NCBI RefSeq assembly: GCF_000515255.1
Contig: NZ_KI911559.1
Span: forward strand, 1,277,548 to 1,341,547
Length of the DNA: 64,000 nucleotides
Source of the DNA: Rhodovibrio salinarum DSM 9154
Lineage (GTDB): Bacteria; Pseudomonadota; Alphaproteobacteria; Kiloniellales; Rhodovibrionaceae
Direction: 5' to 3'
Under the pieces are notes generated by a model. It was not told where the DNA came from. It saw only the letters and a list, made by a program, of their open reading frames with translations, and did not search any database. Made by a program: the position numbers and the translations under genes. Below are positions 6,315-15,912 of the stretch, piece by piece. The stretch's first letter is position 1. Each line of letters starts with the position of its first letter.

Positions 6315-8660
6315 ATGGGTCAGTTCGGAGTGGGCCAAGCCGTTCGCCGTGTCGAGGACGCCCGGCTTTTGACCGGGCAGGGCCGCTACACCGACGACAT
6401 CCAGCTGGATGGCCAGCTCTACATGGCGTTGGTGCGCAGTCCGCACGCGCATGCCGAGATCAAGAGCATCGACGCCGCCGAGGCGCGTGCGGCCGAGGGC
6501 GTGCACGCCGTCTTCACGATCGCGGATCTGGACGCCGCCGGCATCCAGGATATCCCCTGCATCGCGCCGATCCCCGGGGTGGATGGCAAGCCGCCGCGCA
6601 TGCCGGGCCATCCGGTCCTGGCCCGCGGGCGGGTGCGCCACGTTGGCGATCCGGTTGCCGCGGTGGTGGCGGAGACGGCGCAGCAGGCGAAGGATGCGGC
6701 CGAGTTGGTCGACGTTGACTACGACACCTTGGATCACGTGGTCGACGCGCAGGCCGCCGTGCAGCCGGGCGCGCCCACCTTGCACGAGATCGCGCCCGAC
6801 AACGTCGCGCTGGAATGGGGCCTGGGTGACGACGCCGCGGTGGCGCAGGCGTTCGAGCAGGCCGCGCACGTCACCCGGGTCGAGATGGTGAACAACCGCG
6901 TGGTCGCGAACTCGATGGAGCCGCGCGGGGCGATCGGCAACTACGATCCGAAAGCCGATCGTTTCGAACTCTACACCTCATCCCAGAGTTCGCACGGCCT
7001 GCGCAGTCAGATCGCCGAACAGGTGCTGAACGTGGACCCGGAACGCTTGCGCGTGGTCACTCCGGATGTCGGCGGGGGCTTTGGCACCAAAATCTTCTTG
7101 TACAGCGAGCAAGTGCTGGTGCTGCACGTTGCCCAGGCGCTGGGCCGGCCGGTCAAGTGGATTGGCGAACGGCGCGAATCCTTCCAGTCGGACGCACAGG
7201 GGCGCGACCACACCGCGACGATGGAACTCGCGCTCGACGCCGAGCACCGGATGACGGCGATCCGCCTGACCACGCTCGCCAACGTCGGCGGGTATCTGTC
7301 GAACGCCGCGACCTACGTGCCGACGCAATCGATGGGCAAGATGCTGTGCGGCCTGTACCGCATCCCGGCGATGTCGGCGAACGTGAAGTGCGTCTTCACC
7401 AACACCGTGCCGGTGGACGCCTACCGTGGTGCCGGCCGACCGGAAGCGGCCTACTTCGTCGAGCGTACGGTCGACGCGGCCGCGCGTGAGCTGGGCCTGG
7501 ACCCGGCCGAGCTGCGCCGGAAGAACTTCATCCAGCCGGAGGAGATGCCCTGGACCACGCCCGCCGGCGCGACCTACGACAGTGGCGAGTTCGCGCGGCT
7601 GCTGGACCGGGCGCTGGAAAAGGCAGCTTACGCGCAGCTGGCCGAGCGCAAGCAGGCGGCCGCACGACGCGGCAAGTTGCTGGGCCTGGGGCTGTCGACC
7701 TACGTCGAGGCGTGCGGCTCGGTCGGCAGCGAGGATGCGCAACTGCGGATCGATCCGGACGGCGGCGCCAGCCTGATCGTTGGCACCCAGACCAACGGGC
7801 AGGGGCACCACACCGCCTATGCCCAGTTGCTGGCTGACAAGCTGGGACTGGACCCCGAGCAGGTTCGTTTCCACCAGGGCGATACCGATATCGCCAAGAC
7901 CGGTGGCGGGACCATGGGCTCGCGCTCGCTCCTGGTCGGCGGTGGGGCCACCGATCAAGCGGCGGATCAGGTGATCGAGCGGGCGAAGAAGATCGCCGGC
8001 TATACGCTGGAGGTTTCGCCCGACGACCTGGAGTTCGAGGCCGGCACCTTCACGATCGCCGGCACCGACCGGCAGACCACGCTGGCCGAGGTGGCGCGCG
8101 CGGCCCAGGAGCGCGACGATCTGCCTTCGGACCTGAAGGGACCGTTGCAGGAAACCGGGCACTACGACGCGCCGGAGGCGGAGACTTTCCCCAACGGCGT
8201 GCATGTCTGCGAAGTCGAGATCGACCGCGAGACCGCGGAGCTGGAGATCACCCGCTATATCGTGGTCGACGATTTCGGCATGGTGCTGAACCCGATGCTG
8301 GTCTCGGGCCAGATCCACGGCGGGATCGCCCAAGGAATCGGTCAGGCGCTCTTGGAGCAGACGGTGTACGAGGCCGATTCCGGTCAGCTTGTCACGGCGA
8401 CCTATCAGGACTACACGATGCCGCGGGCGGACGATCTGCCCGACATCGAGATCGAATTCATCAGCGTGCCCTGCAAAACCAATCCATTCGGCATCAAGGG
8501 CGCGGGCGAGGCCGGGGCGATCGGCGCCCCACCGGCGGTGATCAACGCCCTGGTCGATGCGCTGGAGCCATACGGCATCCTGCACGTCGATATGCCCGCG
8601 ACGACGGAGCGGATCTGGCAGGTGCTGCAAACCAACACGCCCCAGGCCGCGGCGGAATAG
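6315..8660 (+). CDS. Xanthine dehydrogenase/CO dehydrogenase-family molybdopterin-binding large subunit
   Basis: 781 aa from the ATG giving MGQFGVGQ; upstream in-frame starts are less likely because the paralogue at 24314-26656 begins with the same words. It is a molybdenum hydroxylase large subunit: GGGFGTK, AYRGAGR at 369-375 and the catalytic Glu 732 in GAGEAG. The AYRGAGR loop lacks the AYRCSFR signature of true aerobic CO dehydrogenase (form I), so an aldehyde or N-heterocycle substrate is more likely. These enzymes normally need an FAD subunit and a [2Fe-2S] subunit; neither gene is adjacent. cysQ follows 31 bp downstream. Confidence 0.9.
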   Translation: MGQFGVGQAVRRVEDARLLTGQGRYTDDIQLDGQLYMALVRSPHAHAEIKSIDAAEARAAEGVHAVFTIADLDAAGIQDIPCIAPIPGVDGKPPRMPGHPVLARGRVRHVGDPVAAVVAETAQQAKDAAELVDVDYDTLDHVVDAQAAVQPGAPTLHEIAPDNVALEWGLGDDAAVAQAFEQAAHVTRVEMVNNRVVANSMEPRGAIGNYDPKADRFELYTSSQSSHGLRSQIAEQVLNVDPERLRVVTPDVGGGFGTKIFLYSEQVLVLHVAQALGRPVKWIGERRESFQSDAQGRDHTATMELALDAEHRMTAIRLTTLANVGGYLSNAATYVPTQSMGKMLCGLYRIPAMSANVKCVFTNTVPVDAYRGAGRPEAAYFVERTVDAAARELGLDPAELRRKNFIQPEEMPWTTPAGATYDSGEFARLLDRALEKAAYAQLAERKQAAARRGKLLGLGLSTYVEACGSVGSEDAQLRIDPDGGASLIVGTQTNGQGHHTAYAQLLADKLGLDPEQVRFHQGDTDIAKTGGGTMGSRSLLVGGGATDQAADQVIERAKKIAGYTLEVSPDDLEFEAGTFTIAGTDRQTTLAEVARAAQERDDLPSDLKGPLQETGHYDAPEAETFPNGVHVCEVEIDRETAELEITRYIVVDDFGMVLNPMLVSGQIHGGIAQGIGQALLEQTVYEADSGQLVTATYQDYTMPRADDLPDIEIEFISVPCKTNPFGIKGAGEAGAIGAPPAVINALVDALEPYGILHVDMPATTERIWQVLQTNTPQAAAE

Positions 8661-8691
8661 CCGCGTACGAGAGATCGGGAAGGCGACGACG

Positions 8692-9498
8692 ATGACCCTG
8701 GACAGCGGGAACGGCGGGGAGACGCTGGACGAGCTTCTGGTGGCGCTGCGCGGCATCGCCGAGCGCGCCGGCCAGGCGACCCTGATGTTCTACAAGCAAG
8801 ACGGCCTGGAAGTAACGTCGAAGGACGACGACAGTCCCCTGACCCAGGCGGATTTGGCCGCTGACCGCGTGATCCGCGAGGCCTTGCAGGAGCAGGTGCC
8901 GGACATCCCGATCGTCTCCGAAGAAGGGGTCGACCAGGGCGACGTGCCAGAGGCCGGCGCGCGTTTCTGGCTGGTCGATCCACTCGACGGCACCAAGGAA
9001 TTCATCTCCGGCAACGGCGAGTTCACGATCAACATCGCGTTGATCGAACACGGTCAGCCGGTGGCCGGGGTGGTGCATGCGCCCGCGCTCGGCATGACCT
9101 GGGCCGGGGCGATCCAGAACGATGGCACCGCCAAGGCGACCTTCGCCGAGGTGAATGCCTCGGGCAAGGCGATCGGCTGCCGGCAGATCCCGCCGGCCGG
9201 GGCCACCGTGGTGGCCAGCCGCCGGCATGGCGATCCGGAGGAGATGAAGCGTTTTCTGGGCGGCTACACGATCGCCGAACAACGCGACGCCGGCAGTTCG
9301 ATCAAGTTCTGTCTGGTCGCGAGCGGTCAGGCCGACCTGTATCCGCGTTTCGGCCGCACGATGGAGTGGGACACCGCCGCCGGCCATGCGGTTCTCGCCG
9401 CCGCTGGCGGGCGGGTGACCGATGCGGCAGGCAACCCGCTCACCTACGGCAAGCCCGATTACGAAAACCCGCCCTTTATCGCCTACGGGCTAGGATAG
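8692..9498 (+). CDS. cysQ: 3'(2'),5'-bisphosphate nucleotidase CysQ
   Basis: 268 aa of the inositol-monophosphatase superfamily. The metal and catalytic motifs are Glu 77/78 in SEEG, DPLDGT at 96-101 and WDTAAGHAVL near residue 224. CysQ hydrolyses 3'-phosphoadenosine 5'-phosphate left from sulfate assimilation, recycling AMP in the cytoplasm. The ATG at 8692 has a GGGAAGG motif upstream; longer in-frame starts would overlap the upstream gene and read non-conserved sequence. It probably shares a transcript with the molybdenum hydroxylase gene, 31 bp upstream, though no functional link is obvious. Confidence 0.9.
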   Translation: MTLDSGNGGETLDELLVALRGIAERAGQATLMFYKQDGLEVTSKDDDSPLTQADLAADRVIREALQEQVPDIPIVSEEGVDQGDVPEAGARFWLVDPLDGTKEFISGNGEFTINIALIEHGQPVAGVVHAPALGMTWAGAIQNDGTAKATFAEVNASGKAIGCRQIPPAGATVVASRRHGDPEEMKRFLGGYTIAEQRDAGSSIKFCLVASGQADLYPRFGRTMEWDTAAGHAVLAAAGGRVTDAAGNPLTYGKPDYENPPFIAYGLG

Positions 9499-9552
9499 CG
9501 GCGTCCGGCTTGCGGTTCCGGCACACAGGCGGCCGGCACACACGGGATAGAC

Positions 9553-9588
9553 AAGAAAACGGCCCCGCACCGAAAAGGCGCGGGGCCG
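9553..9588 (-). terminator. Rho-independent terminator
   Basis: A 9-bp stem (9560-9568 with 9580-9588) around an A-rich loop. The minus strand continues TTTTCTTGT, so it terminates the TRAP binding-protein gene. Confidence 0.8.
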
Positions 9589-9616
9589 CACGGGACCAAA
9601 GAACAGGTCGCTTGCG

Positions 9617-10606
9617 CTAGTTCGTCTCGCGATAGGCGTCCAGGATTTGGGCACCGTCTTCGCCGGCTTCTTCCTGCCATTCCTTGGCCATGGTCTGACC
9701 GATCTTCTGGAAGCCCTGGGTTAGGGCCTCCGCCGGCTCGCGGTGGACGGCCATGCCGTTCGCCTCAAGCTTGTCCATCTGGGCGGTCGTCTCTTTCTTG
9801 GACATCTCCCAGCCGCGGTCCATCGCCTTGTCGGCGGCGTCGAGAACGGCCTGGCGGGTCTCTTCGTCCAGGCTTTGGAAGACCCGCGCGTTCACCACCA
9901 CGATGTTTTTCGGCAGCCACGCTTGCAGGTGGTAGAAGTGGTTGGTGAAATCCCAGGCCTTGGTGTTCACGCCGGTCGAGGGCGAGGTCATCATCGCGTC
10001 GACCCGGCCGGTGGCGAAGGCCTGCGCGACGTCCGGCACCTCGACCTGGGTCGGCACCATGTCGGCCAGCTGCGCCAGGCGCTCGGTCGCGCTGTTGTAG
10101 GCGCGGAAGGAGATGCCCTTCAGGTCGGACATGTCCTCGATCTTCTTCTTGGTATAAAGCCCCTGCGGCGGCCACGGGACGGTAAACAGTACCTTCAGGT
10201 TCTGCTCGGCCAGCTTGTCCGCGATGATCGGCTTGGAGGCGTTCCAAAGCTGTTGGGCCTGCGTGTAGTCGGTGGCCAGGAAGGGGACCGAATCGACCTG
10301 GAAGACCGCGTCCTCGTTCGCCAGCCGGCTCAGCAGGAACTCGCCGGCCTGGACCTGTCGGCTGCGCACCGCATTCTTGATCTCCGGATGCTTGAACAGC
10401 GCGCCGGCCGGGTGGACCGTAATGGTGAGCGCGCCATCCGTCATCTCGTCCACGTCGTTGGCGAACTCTTGGATGTTCTGGGTGTGGAAGTTCCCGGCCG
10501 GATAGGGCGTGGGCATGTTCCACTCGGCGGCGGCGGCGCCCTGGGCACCGACCGACAGACCGGCGGCGGCCACCGCCGCCAGGCTCAAAGTGCGGATACG
10601 ACTCAT
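9617..10606 (-). CDS. TRAP transporter substrate-binding protein, DctP family
   Basis: 329 aa with a signal peptide (residues 1-27, ending GAAAAEW). The mature part shows DctP-family features: PYPAGNFHTQNIQEFA at the start, the ALFKHPEI segment, then FRAYNSATERLAQL, and the Asn-rich WLPKNIVVVNARVF in the C-terminal lobe. It would bind a small organic anion in the periplasm for a DctQM membrane complex. No dctQ or dctM is adjacent, and its own terminator follows, so it is transcribed alone. Ligand unknown. Confidence 0.9.
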   Translation of the reverse strand: MSRIRTLSLAAVAAAGLSVGAQGAAAAEWNMPTPYPAGNFHTQNIQEFANDVDEMTDGALTITVHPAGALFKHPEIKNAVRSRQVQAGEFLLSRLANEDAVFQVDSVPFLATDYTQAQQLWNASKPIIADKLAEQNLKVLFTVPWPPQGLYTKKKIEDMSDLKGISFRAYNSATERLAQLADMVPTQVEVPDVAQAFATGRVDAMMTSPSTGVNTKAWDFTNHFYHLQAWLPKNIVVVNARVFQSLDEETRQAVLDAADKAMDRGWEMSKKETTAQMDKLEANGMAVHREPAEALTQGFQKIGQTMAKEWQEEAGEDGAQILDAYRETN

Positions 10607-10845
10607 CGTGTCGCGCCTCCCTGTTGTATTGCGTTGTGCGGCCTGCGCGTGAGGTCGTCAGGCTTTTTTGGCAAGGCTGGTGCATTCGGGGCCCGGGCCG
10701 CCGTGGCGTGGCCCGGGCGGCGCCCCGTTGCTTTTGGCACGTGCCTGCGCGAGCGTGGGATGCCCGCCCCGGCGCGTCGCGGCAACCCTAACGCAGTTGC
10801 CCGTCCGCGTCGCCACCCCAGTTTCCCGCGGCTTTCGAGGGTAAG

Positions 10846-11538
10846 ATGGCCATGCAGGTGCGCTATGACATCCTGGTTCAGGGCAACAGCCTGGCGCTGG
10901 CCGATGGCTTTCTGGGGCTGTCCAGCGTGGTGTTGCTGCACACGCAAGCTGGCCCGGTGCTGTTCGACACCGGTCACCATGCGACCAAACGCCGGCTGTT
11001 GACCGGGCTGGCGCGCCATGGGCTGAAGTCGGAAGACGTGGCCGCCGTGATTCTGTCGCACCTGCACTTCGACCATGCCAACAACCTGGAACTCTTCCCC
11101 CATGCCCAGGTGTACGTCTCCGCGGCCGAGTGCGCGTACGCCCGTGACCCGCACCCCGACGATCTGTACGTCCCTGGGCATCTGCTGGGCCAGTTGGAGG
11201 CGATGGAGACCCACCTGCTGGAAGCTGAGGGGGAGATCGTGCCCGGCGTGCGCTGGTTGGCGTCTCCGGGGCATACGCCCGGTCTGATCGCGCTTGTGCT
11301 CGACGATACGCCGCAGGGGCGGGTCGTGCTGGCAAGCGACGCGATCAAGACGGCGAAGGAGGCGCTGGAACGGTGCTGCGATCTTGCGTTCGACCCGGCG
11401 GCACGGGGCAGCGCGTCGATCGCCCGGCTGCTCGACCTAGCGCCGGATCGCCTCGTGCCCGGCCACTTTCCGGAGATGCGGCGCACCGCCGAGGGGTGGA
11501 CCTGGGACGCCGCAGAGGTGCCGCTGCTGATTCGCTAG
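10846..11538 (+). CDS. MBL-fold metallo-hydrolase
   Basis: 230 aa. The zinc-binding motif HLHFDH lies at 72-77, preceded by DTG at 41-43. SPGHTPG with the third metal His follows in the second half, then ASD and PGHFPEM. The architecture matches N-acyl-homoserine-lactonase-like and MBLAC1-like hydrolases, but the substrate cannot be assigned. A GAGGGTAAG precedes the ATG; a second in-frame ATG two codons on is also possible. The stop codon overlaps the stop of the convergent glycosyltransferase gene. Confidence 0.85.
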   Translation: MAMQVRYDILVQGNSLALADGFLGLSSVVLLHTQAGPVLFDTGHHATKRRLLTGLARHGLKSEDVAAVILSHLHFDHANNLELFPHAQVYVSAAECAYARDPHPDDLYVPGHLLGQLEAMETHLLEAEGEIVPGVRWLASPGHTPGLIALVLDDTPQGRVVLASDAIKTAKEALERCCDLAFDPAARGSASIARLLDLAPDRLVPGHFPEMRRTAEGWTWDAAEVPLLIR

Positions 11539-12758
11539 CCGGCCGTGTGCAGGCTGTCTTCGGGGGTGAGAGGCGCGTCGCGCCAGCCAAGCAGTTCCTC
11601 GTAGACCGCCAGCGTGTCGGCGCACATCCGGGTCTTGGAGAACTGCTGGGCCTGCTCGCGTGCGGCCGCCGCCATGGCCGCGCGCTGCTCGGCGTCGAGC
11701 GCGAGGGCGCGGGCCACGCCTTCGGCCAGGGCCGCGTCGTCGCCCGGCGGCACCAGGAAGGCGGTCTCGCCGTCGATGACCTGTTCCGGTACGCCGCCGT
11801 GGGCGCTGGCGACCAGCGGGCGGCCCATCGCCTGGGCCTCCGCGGCGATCCGGCCGAACGCTTCGGGATCGGTGGAGGCGGATACGACGACATCGGCCAG
11901 CATGTAGCAGGCCGGCATGTCCGTACAGTCGTCTCGGATGAACACGCGGGACTCCAGGCCACGTTCGCGCACCCGCTGGGTCAGGGCGTCGCGGTAGCCG
12001 GTGCGCCCCTGGTCGGAGCCGACCAGCAGGCAGATGAAGTCGCGGTCGGTGATCCGTGCCAGGGCGTCGATCAGCACCAGCTGCCCCTTCCAGCGGGTCA
12101 GGCGGCCTGGCAGCATCACCACCGGCACGCCGTCCGGCAGCTGCCAGTCGTGCGCCAGACGGATCATGCGTTCCGCGGCCACGCCCTCGGCGGCGAAGTG
12201 GCGCAGATCGATGCCGCGCGGAACGACGCGGATACGTGAGTCGGGCACGGCGTAATGGCGCTTCACATGCTCGGCGATGAAGTGGCTGATCGCGATCACC
12301 CGCTCGCCCTTCGCCATCACCGCGTTATAGCGGCGCTTGAGCCAGCCCTTGAAGTTGTACGTGCCGTGAAAGGTCGTCAGGAAGCGGACGCCCGTACGCT
12401 TGGCGGCGATATACGCGCTCCAGGCCGGTGCGCGCGAGCGGGCATGCACGATGTCGACCTGCTCGCGCCGGATGACCTCTTCCAGCCGGGCGGCGTTACG
12501 CAAGATCTTGAGCGGGTTCTTGGTGTCCAGCGGCAGGGCGATGTGCCTGCCGCCGCCGCGTTCGATGGCATAGGTCTTGAGCCCGCCGGCGCTTGCCACC
12601 AGGGCGCGCCAGCCGGCTTGAGCCGTTGCGACGGCGACGTCGACCGTACCCTGCTCGACACCGCCGGTTTCGAGCGCTGGCAGTACCTGTAGGACGGTCG
12701 GCGGTCTGTGCGCGTTGGCATCTTCCGCGTCCATCGGGGGATTGCTAGGCTGCGTCAC
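11535..12758 (-). CDS. Glycosyltransferase family 4 protein
   Basis: 407 aa GT-B-fold enzyme. The N-terminal Rossmann lobe opens with VLPALETGGVEQGTVDVA. The C-terminal lobe has PGRLTRWKGQLVLIDAL for nucleotide-sugar binding and the STDPEAFGRIAAEAQAMG segment containing the EX7E-type acidic pair. The ISHFIAEHVKRHY element sits at the lobe junction. It likely transfers a sugar from an NDP donor at the cytoplasmic face during LPS core or exopolysaccharide synthesis; acceptor unknown. It is not in a polysaccharide cluster. It ends tail-to-tail with the MBL gene, overlapping four bases. Confidence 0.9.
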   Translation of the reverse strand: MTQPSNPPMDAEDANAHRPPTVLQVLPALETGGVEQGTVDVAVATAQAGWRALVASAGGLKTYAIERGGGRHIALPLDTKNPLKILRNAARLEEVIRREQVDIVHARSRAPAWSAYIAAKRTGVRFLTTFHGTYNFKGWLKRRYNAVMAKGERVIAISHFIAEHVKRHYAVPDSRIRVVPRGIDLRHFAAEGVAAERMIRLAHDWQLPDGVPVVMLPGRLTRWKGQLVLIDALARITDRDFICLLVGSDQGRTGYRDALTQRVRERGLESRVFIRDDCTDMPACYMLADVVVSASTDPEAFGRIAAEAQAMGRPLVASAHGGVPEQVIDGETAFLVPPGDDAALAEGVARALALDAEQRAAMAAAAREQAQQFSKTRMCADTLAVYEELLGWRDAPLTPEDSLHTAG

Positions 12759-12910
12759 GGCGTCGGGTCGGCTCCTTATTCGCGCGGCCCCGGCGGTCGT
12801 GGTGAAGGGCCGGGGTCACGTGCGCCGTGATAGCCCATCCGGCGTACATGTCGAAACGCTTTCTGGCGCCACCAAGCCAGTCTACCCGCGCTTGCCGGGA
12901 GAGGAGACGC

Positions 12911-13678
12911 ATGAGCGATACCGACGGCTCCGCGCCGCAATACCTGAACCGCGCCGACGGCGCCCGCATCGCCTACCATCACACGCCCGGCGAGACCCCG
13001 GGACTGATGTTCCTTGGCGGCTTCGCCTCGGATATGGACGGGTCCAAGGCGTTGGCGCTGGAAGCCTACGCGCAGGCGCGTGGCCGCGCGTTTCTGCGGT
13101 TCGACTACCAGGGGCACGGGCAATCGTCCGGTCGATTCGCCGACGGCACGATCGGGCAATGGCGCGACGATGCGCTGAGCGCGCTCGACCAGCTGACCGA
13201 TGGACCGCAGGTGCTGGTCGGCTCGTCGATGGGCGGCTGGATCATGCTGCTGGCGGCGCTGGCGCGGCCGGAAAGGATCGCCGGGCTGGTCGGCATCGCT
13301 GCCGCGCCGGATTTCACCGACGAGCTGCTGTGGTCGCGTCTGACCACGCAGCAGAAGCAGGAGATCGAGGACAAGGGGGTATGGAACATGCCCTCCGACT
13401 ACGGCGACCCCGTGCCGATCACCCATCAGCTGATCGGTGAGGGCCGGCGGCATAAGCTGCTGGACGGGCCGATCGCGATCACCTGTCCGGTGCGTCTGCT
13501 GCAGGGGACCGCCGACGACGAGGTTCCCGCGGATTGGGCGCTCAAATTGCAGAACCGTCTGACCAGCGACGACGTCGAGGCGACGCTGGTCAAGGACGCG
13601 GACCACCGGATGTCCACGGACCGCGATTTACAGCGCCTGCGGGATACGCTGGACCGGCTGTTCCGCGATCTGGGCTAA
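12911..13678 (+). CDS. Alpha/beta hydrolase
   Basis: 255 aa, starting at the ATG preceded by GAGGAG; an upstream in-frame start adds a basic unconserved stretch. The nucleophile elbow is G-S-S106-M-G, the oxyanion region is FLGGFASDMDG, the acid is in QGTADDEVP and the catalytic His is in KDADHRMS. The RFDYQGHGQSSG segment and overall length resemble the ABHD10 type of thioesterases and esterases. It is convergent with the ferredoxin reductase gene, 12 bp away. Substrate not assigned. Confidence 0.88.
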   Translation: MSDTDGSAPQYLNRADGARIAYHHTPGETPGLMFLGGFASDMDGSKALALEAYAQARGRAFLRFDYQGHGQSSGRFADGTIGQWRDDALSALDQLTDGPQVLVGSSMGGWIMLLAALARPERIAGLVGIAAAPDFTDELLWSRLTTQQKQEIEDKGVWNMPSDYGDPVPITHQLIGEGRRHKLLDGPIAITCPVRLLQGTADDEVPADWALKLQNRLTSDDVEATLVKDADHRMSTDRDLQRLRDTLDRLFRDLG

Positions 13679-13690
13679 GCTCGCGGATCG

Positions 13691-14485
13691 CTAGCCGACG
13701 AACGCCTTCTCGATGGCGTAGCCGCCGGCCTCGCCACGGTCGCCAGCGTCGAAGCCGCGGGACGTCAACTCGTTGACCAGCGCGTCCAGCATCTCCGGAC
13801 CGCCGCAGACCATGGCCCGGTCTTTCTCCGGATCCATCGCGTCCAGGCCGAGCTCGCCCCACAGGCTGCCGTCGTCCATGTGCGTCGTGATCCGGCCGGT
13901 GCGGTAATAGTCCTCGCGCGTCACGGTCGGGTAGTAGAGCAGCTGCTGGGCGGCTTCCTCGCCGATCAGCGGGTGCTCGTGGATGCCCTCGCGCAGGTAG
14001 TGATCGAACACCAGCTCCGCTTGCAGACGGCAGGTGTGGTTGAGGATGATCCGCTCGTAGCGGTTATAGATCTCCGGCTCCTGGATCAGGCTCATGAACG
14101 GCGCGATGCCGGTGCCGGTGGAGAAGAGGTAGAGATTGCGCCCTGGGGCCACGGCGTCGAGCGTGAGCGTGCCCGTCGGCTTCTTGCCGACCAGCATCTC
14201 CTGACCGACCTCGATGTACTGCAGCCGGGAGGTGAACGCGCCGTCCTGCACCTTGATCGACAGGAAGCTAAGTTCCTCGTCGTAGCTGGCGTTGGTCATC
14301 GAATAGGCGCGCTGGATGATCTCCTGCCCGGTGTCCAGGCCGATCATCGTAAATTCGCCGGCCTCAAAGCGGAAGGTTCCCGGACGCGTGGTGCGCAGCG
14401 TGAACAGCCGGTCGGTGTAGTGCTGTACGTCGGTCACCTCGACCGCAAACAGCTTCTCGCGGATCTTGTCGCGTGCGGTGCTCAT
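13691..14485 (-). CDS. fpr: Ferredoxin--NADP reductase
   Basis: 264 aa from the ATG giving MSTARDKIRE; GGGAGAA lies upstream, while the longer frame adds a basic unconserved stretch. The FAD domain carries RAYSMTNASYDEELSF and the NADP domain carries LYLFSTGTGIAPFMSLI. The chain ends in AIEKAFVG, the aromatic-containing tail seen in proteobacterial Fpr enzymes. It exchanges electrons between NADPH and ferredoxin or flavodoxin in the cytoplasm, supporting oxidative-stress defence and Fe-S metabolism. Single gene. Confidence 0.95.
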   Translation of the reverse strand: MSTARDKIREKLFAVEVTDVQHYTDRLFTLRTTRPGTFRFEAGEFTMIGLDTGQEIIQRAYSMTNASYDEELSFLSIKVQDGAFTSRLQYIEVGQEMLVGKKPTGTLTLDAVAPGRNLYLFSTGTGIAPFMSLIQEPEIYNRYERIILNHTCRLQAELVFDHYLREGIHEHPLIGEEAAQQLLYYPTVTREDYYRTGRITTHMDDGSLWGELGLDAMDPEKDRAMVCGGPEMLDALVNELTSRGFDAGDRGEAGGYAIEKAFVG

Positions 14486-14685
14486 GCTCGTCCATTCTCC
14501 CTTCCGCCAGAGGCGGCCTGTGTGCCCCGTTCGACGCCGTGCGCAGAGCGTCACGCACGTCGCCCCGGCCACGGCCTCACCCGCTAAAGGTAGCCGGGGA
14601 CCACGGCACGAACCAAGGCAATCCGTGCGGCCCAGCTATGCCGCGCCGCGATATCCCCGTCAAGTCCAGCGTGAAATAACAGTAT

Positions 14686-15909
14686 CTACACCTGAGAATG
14701 TTGTTTTCTTTTCGGGTTGCTGATTTTTCCCAGAAAACGGCTGACCACCTTGTCTTCCGGGATCAGACCCTGCGGACGGAATAGCACGATTCCCGCGAGC
14801 AGAATGGCGACCAGCATCCACCGCAGGTAGCTGCTGCGGTCGGGCAGGGTGGGATGAATCGCCGCAAGCGTCGGTTCCAGCAGTCCGGTCAGGAAAGAGG
14901 TGCCCGACCAGACCCCCCAAATGATGAAGGCGCCCAGGATCGCGCCCTTGTTGTTGCCGCTGCCGCCCAGCATCAGCATCACCCAAATGATGAAGGTGGA
15001 GAACAGCGGCTTGAAGTGGCTGTAGTCGATCGTGACGGTGTAGTGGGCGTAGAGGGCCCCGCCCAGGCCCATTACCACCGCACCGACGACGAACGACTGG
15101 ATGCGCAAGGCGGTCAGGTTCTTGCCGTTCATCGCCGCGGACGCCTCTTCGTCGCGCACGGCCCGCAGCGTACGCCCCCAGGGCGAGCGCAGGGCGGTCT
15201 CCAGCAGGATGTAGATCGCCGCCAAGCACAGCGTGATCAGCACCAGGTAGAAGAAGGTGTAGTCGCGCGGCTCCAGCGGCCCGAACAGCCAGCCAAGCCA
15301 GCCGGGGGCGCAGGACGGTTCCTGCACCAGGCAGTCCAGCGGCCGGGGGATGCCGCGCAGCGGCTGCGGGCCGTTGGCGAGCCAGCGTTCGTTCTGGAAG
15401 ATCAGGCGGATGATCTCCGCGATCCCGATGGTGGAAATTGCCAGGAAGTCCATGCGCAGGCGCAGCACCGGGATCGCGATCAGGAACGCCACGATGCCCG
15501 ACACCACGCCGCCGGCCAGCACGCCGATCAGGAACGGCGCTTCCAGCCCGAAGGCCTGCTGGGTGTAGTTCGCCATCACGCCGGTCGGCTCGGCGGTGGT
15601 GAACAGCGCCGTGGTGAACGCCCCGATCGCGAAGAAGCCCGCGATGCCGAAGTTAAGGTGGCCGTTGAAGCCCCACTGCGTGTTCAGCCCCAAAGCCAGG
15701 ATGGCGTAGATGCTGGCCATGATGGTGAAGCTGACCAGGTAGCTGAGCCCGCCGGTCGGCATCAGCGCGACCACCGCGATGCCGGCGGCGACGCCCGCGA
15801 CGAGCGCCGCGGGCAGGCGCAGCACGCCGCGCAGCGGGATCAGTTTGAGCCCCAGCAGGACCAGGGGGACGGCGACGAAGATGCCTTTGGCAAGCGTTGC
15901 GGCGTCCAT
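14686..15909 (-). CDS. livM: Branched-chain amino acid-type ABC transporter permease LivM
   Basis: 407 aa integral membrane protein with about ten hydrophobic segments. It contains the LivM landmarks LNTQWGFNGHLNFGIAGFFA and the cytoplasmic EAA-like loop WGRTLRAVRDEEASAAMNGK. It is the last gene of the minus-strand block livG-livF-livH-livM and lies 3 bp after livH. The inserted segment at about residues 196-218, rich in Cys and Pro, lies between transmembrane parts. The name reflects the family; the transported compound could be amino acids, amides or urea. Confidence 0.88.
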   Translation of the reverse strand: MDAATLAKGIFVAVPLVLLGLKLIPLRGVLRLPAALVAGVAAGIAVVALMPTGGLSYLVSFTIMASIYAILALGLNTQWGFNGHLNFGIAGFFAIGAFTTALFTTAEPTGVMANYTQQAFGLEAPFLIGVLAGGVVSGIVAFLIAIPVLRLRMDFLAISTIGIAEIIRLIFQNERWLANGPQPLRGIPRPLDCLVQEPSCAPGWLGWLFGPLEPRDYTFFYLVLITLCLAAIYILLETALRSPWGRTLRAVRDEEASAAMNGKNLTALRIQSFVVGAVVMGLGGALYAHYTVTIDYSHFKPLFSTFIIWVMLMLGGSGNNKGAILGAFIIWGVWSGTSFLTGLLEPTLAAIHPTLPDRSSYLRWMLVAILLAGIVLFRPQGLIPEDKVVSRFLGKISNPKRKQHSQV

Positions 15910-15912
15910 GGT

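Noticed and set aside
6315-8660. Aerobic CO dehydrogenase CoxL
   Set aside because: The active-site loop is AYRGAGR, not the AYRCSFR of form I CO dehydrogenase, and coxM/coxS are absent.
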